Positions 1 to 7,990 of a DNA stretch of 40,856 bases are shown piece by piece. The notes under the pieces were generated by a model. The model had not been told where the DNA came from, made no database searches, and saw only the letters and a list, made by a program, of their open reading frames with translations. Every line of letters starts with the position of its first letter. Position 1 is the stretch's first letter. The position numbers and the translations under genes are program-made. This DNA is from Clostridiaceae bacterium (GTDB lineage Bacteria > Bacillota > Clostridia > Lachnospirales > Lachnospiraceae), in assembly GCA_902362865.1 (NCBI GenBank), contig CABIYE010000032.1, positions 1 to 40,856 on the forward strand. Reading direction: 5' to 3'.

Positions 1-90
1 ACTGCCAATCACTAACATATCTGCAATTTTCAAGGTTCATCTGAGCCTATTTTTTTAACTCAGTTTTTTCATAGATTACTTGACACTACC
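1..90. mobile_element. End of an insertion sequence (left edge of window)
   Basis: The segment ends in TGACACTACC at 81-90. Its reverse complement GGTAGTGTCAA reappears at 40765-40775 near the other end of the window, again pointing outward. Reading from 90 leftwards, the sequence is AT-rich and non-coding, as expected for the terminal part of an insertion sequence. The junction falls inside the coding sequence of the arabinofuranosidase, whose last four residues and stop codon come from this segment. An outward-facing TTGACA (80-85) sits in the terminus, as in several IS families that carry a -35 box in their ends. The IS family cannot be settled; an IS256-type element is one guess. Confidence 0.55.
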
Positions 91-3000
91 GATTTCGTTT
101 CCTACTGCCCATTTCATTGCCTCTTCCGCAAATTCCGTTACCTTTCCGGCATCTGTAAATTTACTGATATCTGCCGGTTCTTTGGATTCATATTTCATGT
201 AGTTCGCGTAACGGTACATCATCGTTACAATCTGCTCCCGGGTAATCGGATCATTCGTCCCAAAGTAACCGGAATCTGTATAACCGGTAACAATCTTTGC
301 CTCGGCCGCCCAGATGACTGCTTCTGAATAGAACTGTCCGGCCGGCACATCCGGGAACTTCGCCTGATATGTCACATCCGGCTTACCGTTCATTCTGTAA
401 AGAATGGTTGCAAACTGCGCACGCGGCAGAACTTCATATGGCGAGAAATGCGTAGGATCTGTACCCGTCATGGTTCCTGCAAAGTAGTTGTAGTACGCTC
501 CATCGTAGAACCAGTCACTTTCTGCCACGTCTACATATGGTAGTTCTTTTTCTTTCAGCGCTTTTACTGCTTTGTCAAGCGCTTCAGCCGCATCATCAAT
601 TTCTTCCTGTGCTGCATCTTCGTCTGCCAATACTTCTTTTGCCTGATTCAACGCTTTTTCGTAAACTGTCCAGCTTTCTTCCGTATACTTAGCTTTCTCT
701 GTATCCGGTACTGCTGCCTTAATCGCTGCTTCCAGTGCTGTCTTATCCGTTTCATCCGGTTTCGCCGCTTCTTTTACAGTTACCTTGAAGGTTGCTGTCT
801 TTCCTTCATACGTTACCGTTACCGTCTGTTCACCGGTCTTAGTCTTGTCATAGCCACTTACTTCGCAGTCTGCTGCCGCAATGTCCTTTGTTGTACCATC
901 ACTATAGTTAGCCGTTACCTTCATTCCTGCAAGGTCAAGCTCTTCTCCGGCTGTATATTCGGTCTTTGCCGGAGCCATAACGGAGATAGACTCCAGAGTT
1001 GTTTCTGCATCTTCTGCCGGTATAACAAGAACCGTAATAGAATTTCTCATAAACGTATAGTTAAAGTCATTACTTACATTGGTTACAGGAATCGTAACAG
1101 GCGCAACATTTGTCGGATTCTCGAAGGAATTCTCATCATATTTGCTCTGGGAAGTCAGAATAGTCGCTTCTCCTTTTGAAGCAGTTGTACCGATACCTTC
1201 AAGCTTAATGTTTGTATTGTAATCGCTGTCTGCGGTATTAACCACCTTCAAAATAACATCCCCCGTTGTATTGTCTCTTTGAGAAACATAATACAATGGG
1301 CAGTCAGAAGAGCCATGATTGGTATAATCAAACAAAACTTCTCCATCAACAGATACTTTCACATTGTTCTTATCCACAACTACCTGAATCTTATAATCAC
1401 GGTTTGCCTCAAAAGCACCCGGAACATATGCAGTAACTGCACTCTTAGAACCTTTGCTTGTTCTCTCAATTGCGCTCTGGGTATTATTCCATCCGCCAAG
1501 ATTAATGTAATAGAAATTATCGGAATCCTTTTCACCTACAATAAGAAGGAAACCTTCATTACCACTGTTCTTTCTTGCCGTTACTTCATAGGTGTAATTT
1601 TTCCAATCTTTTCCGTCGAGCCAGATCCTGCAGTCAGCGGCAATTGCTGTCTGATTGACTGCGCCGTTAGAAACAGACCAGGAACCTGTTCCCTTCGTCC
1701 ATGCACTGTCGTCTGCCTCATTCCCGTCAAACAATACGCTTCCATCTTCATTCGATGTAACCTTAATGTCGCTGTATGTTGCGTTTGTATTCCATGTTCC
1801 AAGGCCAACTCCACCGGAAATATCCGTTGAGAACGCTCCATCACTTGCCGTAAATCCGGTAGGAAGCACCACATCGCCTAAGCGTTCTCCAAACACCAAC
1901 TGTGCATAATAAGACGGAGAACCATAAATTCTAGAACTGTCAAAGAATGCAGCGGTTGCATTCCAGTTCTGATGATTAAGGTTTACAAATAACTCCGAAT
2001 AAGAGGTCATTGTAACGACATCACTGTTACGCTCCATGCCCGTCATAAATGCCGCCTCACCCAGAGCTGCCTCCAGATTCTGAAGTCCATGATAGGCATT
2101 TACTGCATATTCTCCTGCGTAAACCTTGTATCCATCCCGGTCATAACCATCATACTTATAAGCATTATCCATGAAGAATTGCGGTCTGTCGTAGTAATGC
2201 TCATCAACCATATCAATAGTCTTACCTGCAACATCGTAGTCGGCAATAATATTCATATCCGGATATTTTTCTTTAATGGCATCGTAAAAGTCCTGATACC
2301 GAGGTTCGTAAAGAGCCGGCTGATAAAAAGCTTCATTACCAATTTCAACATACTTCATATTAAACGGTTCCGGATGACCCATTTCGGCACGAACCGCTCC
2401 CCATTTTGTTGTGACATCCCCATTTGCAAATTCAATCGCATCCAGAACATCCTGAATCCAATACTGCCAATCCTCACTGTCTCTGTGCGCAATGCCTACG
2501 CCGCACACATACATCGGCTCTATATCCAGATCATCGCAGAGCTCAAGAAATTCATAATATCCCAGGCCGTCGGTTACACGATAGTTCCACAGGCTGGCAT
2601 GTCCGGCTCTGTTTTCCTTACCATAAAGAGTATTTTTCCACCGGAAAGCATCTGCCATCGTATCTCCCTCAACGTAACATCCGCCGGGGAAACGAAGAAA
2701 TGTTGGATTCAATGCTTCAAGGTATTCCACCATATCTTTTCTGAGCCCATGTCCTTTGTATGTATCCTCAGGGAACAAGGATACTACATCAAAATGTACG
2801 GAACCCGTACCGCCTTCACAATAAATCACAAGCTGTCCCTGTGCCGCATATTCATCCGGCGTAAGTGTAAGCGTATACTGTTTCCACTCAGATGTAATGG
2901 AATCTACCTTAACAGCCTCCGATATAGTTTCTCCTGTTACACTGAGGAATTTTGCGGAAATAGAACCGTTAAAATCATCTGTGCGGGCAAAGAAAGTAAG

Positions 3001-4434
3001 CTCATACTCGCTTCCTTCTTCTAATTTCATTCCGTTGTAGCCTTCATTTCGTATCCCAACGTAACCATTATCCGGCAATGTTGTAATATCAAGCTTAAGA
3101 TGCTGGAATTGTACGTCATTTAAATTATTTTCCTTATCAAGACTCATACTGCCTTCTGCGCCATCAGAGGTATAAAGGTTCCAATAAGGAATGGTATTTT
3201 CATCATCATGAAAACAAGTATTTCTAAGAAGCTCCGCATACAGACCGCCGTCGCCTGCCAGACTAAGGTCTTCAAAGAACAGTCCGTACATGGTTGGACT
3301 CATCTCATGAAGGGGATTTTGGGTATCAACGGTCATGGTATACTCTGTATCCGTTTCCTCTTTCGGAAGAATCGTTACCTGATAATCCATACTTTCTGAA
3401 TAGTCTCCATAAGAGAATTTACCGGTCAGCGTAGCTGTCACAGCCTCGTCTCCTGCTTCCGGACGATTGACAACACCGATATTTTCACTCGCCTCAAGAG
3501 CTGCACTATCCGAAGACCATTCAACCTTTACTCTGTCATTCACGGTAGTCGGCAGATAAAGGTTCTCTTTAACGGCCGAAAGTTCACCAAGTGCAACACT
3601 TTCCATTGCATAATGAACCTGAATCTCATCCGCCCATTCGCCTTCAGCCATGACATTGTTGATTTCATTTATGGAAAGGGAACGGTTATAAACCCGGAAA
3701 TCCCGGATAGCCATACTTGCGTAAGGATCGGCTGCCCAATTGGATTTTCCTATATAAAACTTATAGTCCTCTCCTGTCCGCGGATTTACCGTTTCATAAT
3801 CATTTGTATCCCATCTGATGCCGTTTATCCAAAGGGTTGAGGTATTACCTTCCCGGGTAATGGTAACATGCTGCCATCTCGGAGTACTATAACTTTCCGG
3901 CCAGAGGAAGCTCAATGGACAGCCTTGCCTGAATTGAGGAAGCGTTCCGTTTCTCGGCGGCTCCAGTGACTTGTTGTCATCATTATCCATTTTAAAATAA
4001 TAGCTGTTAGCCGTCCAGAGCATAACATTGGATGCAGATGTTCCATAATCCAGAATCCTGCCCCATGTGGGACAATCTTCTACCTTAATCCATGTGCTGA
4101 TTGTGAAATCCCCCGTAACATTCTCCATTACAGAAACCGGAATATCCACATACTTTCCATTCGTTTTCGTGTTATCAAGTTCCAGTGCGACGCCTTCTTT
4201 ATCAGCAGTTGTTATCCATTCTCCACCGCCCATGACATTCGCATCGCGATTGTTCCCGGAAGAATCTTTTGCAACAGTACCACTTGTTTCATCAAACTTG
4301 TACCATACCTGAAGACCTTCCATGGCATCGCTTTCGTCAGCCTGCACTATGATACTGCTCATCATGGAACAAATCATAGATATGGCAAGAAACAAAGATA
4401 TTATTTTCTTTTTTCCTGTTTTTACTGACATCAT
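76..4434 (-). CDS. Secreted multidomain GH51 alpha-L-arabinofuranosidase with SLH anchor, truncated at its C-terminus
   Basis: Predicted to remove terminal alpha-L-arabinofuranosyl groups from arabinoxylan, arabinan or similar polymers outside the cell. Order by approximate residue: signal peptide 1-32; LamG-type concanavalin domain 37-255; atrophied Ig-like domain 265-358; GH51 catalytic barrel from about 362, with the acid/base Glu in EIGNEAF (~698) and the likely nucleophile Glu in AGEYAVN (~776). A second LamG-like carbohydrate-binding segment (~860-1040) sits inside the C-terminal beta-sandwich of the GH51 fold. Then Big_3 Ig-like (~1145-1218), FIVAR (~1226-1296), two complete SLH repeats (~1298 and ~1356), and a third SLH that breaks off after WAVGNEI. 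The last residues, GSVK and stop, are encoded by the flanking insertion-sequence end, so S-layer anchoring may be weakened. AAAGGAG lies just before the ATGATG start. Confidence 0.9.
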   Translation of the reverse strand: MMSVKTGKKKIISLFLAISMICSMMSSIIVQADESDAMEGLQVWYKFDETSGTVAKDSSGNNRDANVMGGGEWITTADKEGVALELDNTKTNGKYVDIPVSVMENVTGDFTISTWIKVEDCPTWGRILDYGTSASNVMLWTANSYYFKMDNDDNKSLEPPRNGTLPQFRQGCPLSFLWPESYSTPRWQHVTITREGNTSTLWINGIRWDTNDYETVNPRTGEDYKFYIGKSNWAADPYASMAIRDFRVYNRSLSINEINNVMAEGEWADEIQVHYAMESVALGELSAVKENLYLPTTVNDRVKVEWSSDSAALEASENIGVVNRPEAGDEAVTATLTGKFSYGDYSESMDYQVTILPKEETDTEYTMTVDTQNPLHEMSPTMYGLFFEDLSLAGDGGLYAELLRNTCFHDDENTIPYWNLYTSDGAEGSMSLDKENNLNDVQFQHLKLDITTLPDNGYVGIRNEGYNGMKLEEGSEYELTFFARTDDFNGSISAKFLSVTGETISEAVKVDSITSEWKQYTLTLTPDEYAAQGQLVIYCEGGTGSVHFDVVSLFPEDTYKGHGLRKDMVEYLEALNPTFLRFPGGCYVEGDTMADAFRWKNTLYGKENRAGHASLWNYRVTDGLGYYEFLELCDDLDIEPMYVCGVGIAHRDSEDWQYWIQDVLDAIEFANGDVTTKWGAVRAEMGHPEPFNMKYVEIGNEAFYQPALYEPRYQDFYDAIKEKYPDMNIIADYDVAGKTIDMVDEHYYDRPQFFMDNAYKYDGYDRDGYKVYAGEYAVNAYHGLQNLEAALGEAAFMTGMERNSDVVTMTSYSELFVNLNHQNWNATAAFFDSSRIYGSPSYYAQLVFGERLGDVVLPTGFTASDGAFSTDISGGVGLGTWNTNATYSDIKVTSNEDGSVLFDGNEADDSAWTKGTGSWSVSNGAVNQTAIAADCRIWLDGKDWKNYTYEVTARKNSGNEGFLLIVGEKDSDNFYYINLGGWNNTQSAIERTSKGSKSAVTAYVPGAFEANRDYKIQVVVDKNNVKVSVDGEVLFDYTNHGSSDCPLYYVSQRDNTTGDVILKVVNTADSDYNTNIKLEGIGTTASKGEATILTSQSKYDENSFENPTNVAPVTIPVTNVSNDFNYTFMRNSITVLVIPAEDAETTLESISVMAPAKTEYTAGEELDLAGMKVTANYSDGTTKDIAAADCEVSGYDKTKTGEQTVTVTYEGKTATFKVTVKEAAKPDETDKTALEAAIKAAVPDTEKAKYTEESWTVYEKALNQAKEVLADEDAAQEEIDDAAEALDKAVKALKEKELPYVDVAESDWFYDGAYYNYFAGTMTGTDPTHFSPYEVLPRAQFATILYRMNGKPDVTYQAKFPDVPAGQFYSEAVIWAAEAKIVTGYTDSGYFGTNDPITREQIVTMMYRYANYMKYESKEPADISKFTDAGKVTEFAEEAMKWAVGNEIGSVK

Positions 4435-4572
4435 AAATCTCCTTTCTTTTCATCATTTTTTATTCTTTTTTCTTCCTTTTATGCATTATTTTACTATAAG
4501 ATTTTGGCAAATATCCAATGCTTTTATTACATGCCTGGAAATGCAAAAATTGCATCTTTTTTATAATTTCTA

Positions 4573-4607
4573 CAAAAAAACCGGCTCTGGGTTTTCCAGA
4601 ACCGGTT
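4573..4607 (-). terminator. Rho-independent terminator after the lysR gene
   Basis: The stem 4579-4590 / 4596-4607 (AACCGGTTCTGG with CCAGAGCCGGTT on the minus strand, one U-G pair) has a 5-nt loop. On the minus strand it is followed by seven T residues. It lies 10 bp beyond the lysR stop, closes the long minus-strand run of genes, and separates it from the arabinofuranosidase gene. Confidence 0.85.
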
Positions 4608-4616
4608 CATCTTTTC

Positions 4617-5474
4617 TTATTCTCTGCATTGTTTAATAAATTGAGCCGTCAGCCGTAGATAATTCTGTTCTTTTTTCCATATAAGAACAGTACCGTTCGT
4701 CACCGGAGGGGAAAGCGGTATGAAACGCATACCTTCAACAGATATATCAAAATCATAACATATCGCCGTCCCAAGACCTTCTTTCACCATGGGTACCGCA
4801 TTAAGAAATGTATTTCCCAATGCGGCCACTTCCATACTCTGTGCGTATTCACCAAACCAACTTTCTAATTCGCTTTTCATTCCCATCCGCACCGGAAGAA
4901 GTAATGGTTCTCCAATCAAATCTCTTGGATGGATAACCTCCTTTTTTGCCAAAGAAGAGTCGTTTCTTGTAAAGATGCCCCACCGGTCTTCTCCCGGAAC
5001 CCGCAAATATTCATAATTTCCCATTTCTGCAGGTTCTTTCACTAAACCAAAATGTAATGTACCTTTTTCCAATTTATCTTTGACATCATCTGCAGTTGCA
5101 GTGTAAATTCTAAATGTAACATTTGGATATCTTTTTTGGTATTCTTTCATCTGTCTTGACAGGAAAAGCATGGATCTTGTTTCCGCACAGCCAATAGCAA
5201 TTTCTCCTGATAGTGTTCCCTTTTCCCCAAACATTTCCTGCATATCTTTACAAAGCGCTACGATCTTCTTTGCATGGCTTTCCAATAGCTTCCCTTCCTC
5301 CGTAAGGACAATACCACGTCCAGACCTGTCAAACAATTTGACTCCCAGCTCTTCTTCCAGACTAATTAATCGTCTGGATAAAGCCGACTGTGTTATATGT
5401 AGAATATTAGCTGCTTTGGTAATATTTTTCTCTCTTGCCAGTGTCAGAAACTCCACCAAAATCCTGATTTCCAA
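4617..5474 (-). CDS. LysR-family transcriptional regulator
   Basis: A 285-aa protein with the LysR layout. The N-terminal winged helix-turn-helix (residues ~1-60) contains the family pattern ITKAANILHITQSALSRRL, followed by a periplasmic-binding-protein-like effector domain (~90-280). The start codon is TTG (5472-5474), chosen because GGAGGAG lies six bases upstream and no better ATG is available. The gene begins 25 bp after the stop of the cysteine-synthase-like gene and is probably co-transcribed with it. LysR proteins often control adjacent genes, so a link to sulfur or amino-acid metabolism is plausible, but the effector cannot be read from the sequence. Confidence 0.9.
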   Translation of the reverse strand: MEIRILVEFLTLAREKNITKAANILHITQSALSRRLISLEEELGVKLFDRSGRGIVLTEEGKLLESHAKKIVALCKDMQEMFGEKGTLSGEIAIGCAETRSMLFLSRQMKEYQKRYPNVTFRIYTATADDVKDKLEKGTLHFGLVKEPAEMGNYEYLRVPGEDRWGIFTRNDSSLAKKEVIHPRDLIGEPLLLPVRMGMKSELESWFGEYAQSMEVAALGNTFLNAVPMVKEGLGTAICYDFDISVEGMRFIPLSPPVTNGTVLIWKKEQNYLRLTAQFIKQCRE

Positions 5475-5499
5475 TATGCTCTCCTCCGTATTCTCTCAT

Positions 5500-6426
5500 C
5501 TATTCAAACAATGGCGTAGAAAAATATCTCTCTGCAGTGTCAGGAAGAAGTGTTACGACCGTTTTCCCCTTTCCAAGTTTCTTCGCCAGCCTCAACGCAG
5601 CGGCAACATTCGTGCCGCTGGAAATACCGCACATCAGCCCTTCTTTCCTGGTAAGATCCTTGGCCGTCTGTAATGCTTCTTCATCTGTAATAATTACAAT
5701 ATCCTCATAAATATTCTGATTTAGCACTTTAGGTATAATTCCATCCCCAATCCCCATCTGGATATGGGTACCTACCGCTCCTCCGGCAAGAACCGCTGCA
5801 TTTTCAGGCTCAACTGCCCAAATTGTAATGTCCGGATTCGCTGCCTTTAAAGCTTCTCCGATGCCCGTTATTGTACCACCTGTGCCGATACCGGAGCAGA
5901 ACCCATGTATCGGTCCCGCCACCTGCTCTAAAATCTCGATTCCGGTCTGCTGACGGTGTATCATCGGGTTTGCTTCATTTTCAAACTGCTGCGGTACAAA
6001 TACCTTGGGATTCTCTGCAGCCATACGATTCGCAAGCTCCACGCATTCATCAATACAATCGCCTATATTTCCTGCATCATGAATCAGGATAACCCTGGCT
6101 CCGTAATGTTCAACAAGAAGCCTTCTCTCCATACTTACAGAATCCGGCATAATAATCACCGTCTCATACCCTTTCACTGCTCCGACCAGTGCAAGCCCGA
6201 TTCCCTGATTCCCGCTGGTTGGTTCTACAATGACAGAATCTGAATGAAGGATCCCCTTTTCTTCTGCTTTGCAAATCATATTGTAAGCCGTGCGGGTCTT
6301 AATGGATCCACCCACATTTACTCCTTCAAATTTTACAAGGATATCTGCCGAATCTTCCCCGACCATCCGATTCAAGCGTATCATAGGTGTATTTCCGATT
6401 GCTTCTAACACATTATTATATATCAT
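5500..6426 (-). CDS. cysK: Cysteine synthase family PLP enzyme (O-acetylserine sulfhydrylase-like)
   Basis: A 308-aa fold-type II PLP enzyme, expected to replace the acetyl group of O-acetylserine with sulfide to give cysteine. The PLP lysine lies in GGSIKTRTAYNM near residue 43; the substrate loop is PTSGNQG; the phosphate-binding loop is GTGGTITGIG; QQFENEANP and the C-terminal ISSGTN motif are also typical. Two positions deviate from textbook CysK: TSGNQG instead of TSGNTG, and KTR instead of KDR after the lysine. The substrate could therefore differ (O-phosphoserine or another beta-substituted alanine). It lies between xylB and a LysR gene in one transcription direction. The family is sure, the exact substrate is not. 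Confidence 0.82.
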   Translation of the reverse strand: MIYNNVLEAIGNTPMIRLNRMVGEDSADILVKFEGVNVGGSIKTRTAYNMICKAEEKGILHSDSVIVEPTSGNQGIGLALVGAVKGYETVIIMPDSVSMERRLLVEHYGARVILIHDAGNIGDCIDECVELANRMAAENPKVFVPQQFENEANPMIHRQQTGIEILEQVAGPIHGFCSGIGTGGTITGIGEALKAANPDITIWAVEPENAAVLAGGAVGTHIQMGIGDGIIPKVLNQNIYEDIVIITDEEALQTAKDLTRKEGLMCGISSGTNVAAALRLAKKLGKGKTVVTLLPDTAERYFSTPLFE

Positions 6427-6466
6427 AACTTTCTTTTCCTTCTTTTTATCATGACCTGTTTTTGCT

Positions 6467-7930
6467 CTATCCTTGATACAGGTCTTTTACTGTCGGATAG
6501 ATTCTCTTGAATTTCTGGTATCTTTCTTCATATTTTGCCACCAGTCCCGGTTCCGGCTCCACCGTATCAATCACTTTAACAATCTTAGCCGCAGCCGTCT
6601 CCACATCCGGATACTCTCCGCAGCCCACCGCCGCCAGCATAGCGCCGCCAAGCGCCGGTCCTTCCTCACTCTCGATTACATCTACTTTCAAATTCATAAT
6701 ATTTGCAACCATTTTTTTCCACAGAGGACTTTTCGCACCGCCGCCGCAGATTCTTGTACGTTCAATGTTAATACCAAGTCCTCTTGCAACCTCCAGGGAA
6801 TCCCGCAAACCAAATGTAACGCCTTCCAACACCGCCTGCGTCATATCCGCTCTGGTAGTATCCATCGACATTCCCATAAACATTGCTCTTACCTTCGGAT
6901 CATTATGCGGAGAGCGCTCTCCCATCAGATACGGGAGATAAAATACGTTATTCTCCCCAAGTTTTGTAATGCCTGCCTGTTCCGCAGCAAAATCCTTTGT
7001 CTTTAAGATTTCTTCGTTCCACCATTTATTGCAGGACGCCGCGCTTAACATGCATCCCATCAGATGATAATTACCATCTGCATGAGCAAAAGAGTGAAGC
7101 GCGTTATTTTCATCTACGCCAAAATCTTTACTGGAAATAAAAATGGTTCCCGATGTTCCCAAAGATATGTTGCACATTCCATCACCTACCGTACCGGTTC
7201 CCACAGCCGCTGCAGCATTATCTCCTGCCCCTGCAATAATTTTCACCGTTGCAGGCAATCCCAGTTCTTTTGCTATATCTTCTTTCAGCGTTCCTACCAC
7301 TTCGTAGCTCTCATAAAGCTTCGGAAGCATATCCTCTGTAATACCACAGATATCCAGCATCTCTTTAGACCAGCATCGATTCTTCACATCCATCAGAAGC
7401 ATACCCGATGCATCAGATACATCTGTGCAAAAAGACCCGGAAAGCCTGTATGCCAAATAGTCCTTCGGCAGCATAATCTTTACAATTTTAGCAAAGTTCT
7501 CAGGTTCATTTTTCTTCATCCATAAAATCTTCGGCGCCGTAAACCCGGCAAATGCAATATTAGCAGTATATTCAGACAACTTTTCTTTGCCGATTACCTG
7601 ATTCAGATAATCCGTCTCTTCCCCGGTTCTTCCGTCATTCCATAGAATTGCCGGACGAATCACACGATCTGCGCCGTCAAGAACTACCAGGCCATGCATT
7701 TGCCCGCCAAAACTAATGCCTGCCACCTGTGATTTATCACATCCGGCAGTCAGCTCTTGGATTCCCTCCACAGACTGCGTAAACCAATCCTCCGGTTTCT
7801 GCTCAGACCAGCCCGGATGTGGAAAAAACAGCGGATATTCTCTGGACACGATCTTTTTGATATCACCGGTCTCATCCATCAAAAGCAATTTTACTGCCGA
7901 TGTGCCTAAATCTACTCCTATATATAACAT
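6467..7930 (-). CDS. xylB: Xylulokinase (FGGY family)
   Basis: Phosphorylates D-xylulose to xylulose 5-phosphate, the entry point of pentoses to the pentose phosphate pathway. The 487-aa length fits the family. It starts with the ATP-binding DLGTSAVKLLL motif; GGQMHGLV near residue 77 is characteristic of xylulokinases rather than glycerol or ribulose kinases; AGAGDNAAAAVG and the FGGY-type ICGGGAKSPLW motif follow in the second domain. AGGAGG lies six bases before the ATG. It follows the COG2407 sugar isomerase by 60 bp, with a strong hairpin between them, so the two probably form a pentose catabolic pair with some transcript attenuation at the hairpin. Confidence 0.93.
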   Translation of the reverse strand: MLYIGVDLGTSAVKLLLMDETGDIKKIVSREYPLFFPHPGWSEQKPEDWFTQSVEGIQELTAGCDKSQVAGISFGGQMHGLVVLDGADRVIRPAILWNDGRTGEETDYLNQVIGKEKLSEYTANIAFAGFTAPKILWMKKNEPENFAKIVKIMLPKDYLAYRLSGSFCTDVSDASGMLLMDVKNRCWSKEMLDICGITEDMLPKLYESYEVVGTLKEDIAKELGLPATVKIIAGAGDNAAAAVGTGTVGDGMCNISLGTSGTIFISSKDFGVDENNALHSFAHADGNYHLMGCMLSAASCNKWWNEEILKTKDFAAEQAGITKLGENNVFYLPYLMGERSPHNDPKVRAMFMGMSMDTTRADMTQAVLEGVTFGLRDSLEVARGLGINIERTRICGGGAKSPLWKKMVANIMNLKVDVIESEEGPALGGAMLAAVGCGEYPDVETAAAKIVKVIDTVEPEPGLVAKYEERYQKFKRIYPTVKDLYQG

Positions 7931-7943
7931 ATCTTCCCTCCTA

Positions 7944-7976
7944 AAAACAGGGGACGCTATTCGCGTCCCCCTTTTT
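7944..7976 (-). terminator. Hairpin between isomerase gene and xylB (partial terminator or processing site)
   Basis: A perfect 8-bp GC-rich stem (GGGGACGC 7950-7957 with GCGTCCCC 7963-7970, 5-nt loop). On the minus strand it is followed by TGTTTTT, then directly by the xylB ribosome binding site. The T-run is interrupted, so it may only reduce read-through into xylB. On the plus strand it has a clean TTTTT, but no plus-strand gene ends here. Confidence 0.6.
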
Positions 7977-7990
7977 CTTTCTTCGCTAAA

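Noticed and set aside
2089..3024. Long plus-strand open frame (311 codons) inside the arabinofuranosidase gene
   Set aside because: It is antisense to well-conserved GH51 coding sequence, has no ribosome binding site, and its product has no recognisable domain and a biased composition typical of antisense frames.
7944..7976. Plus-strand terminator at the isomerase-xylB junction
   Set aside because: The plus-strand T-run is good, but there is no plus-strand gene within several kilobases; it more likely acts on the minus-strand transcript.
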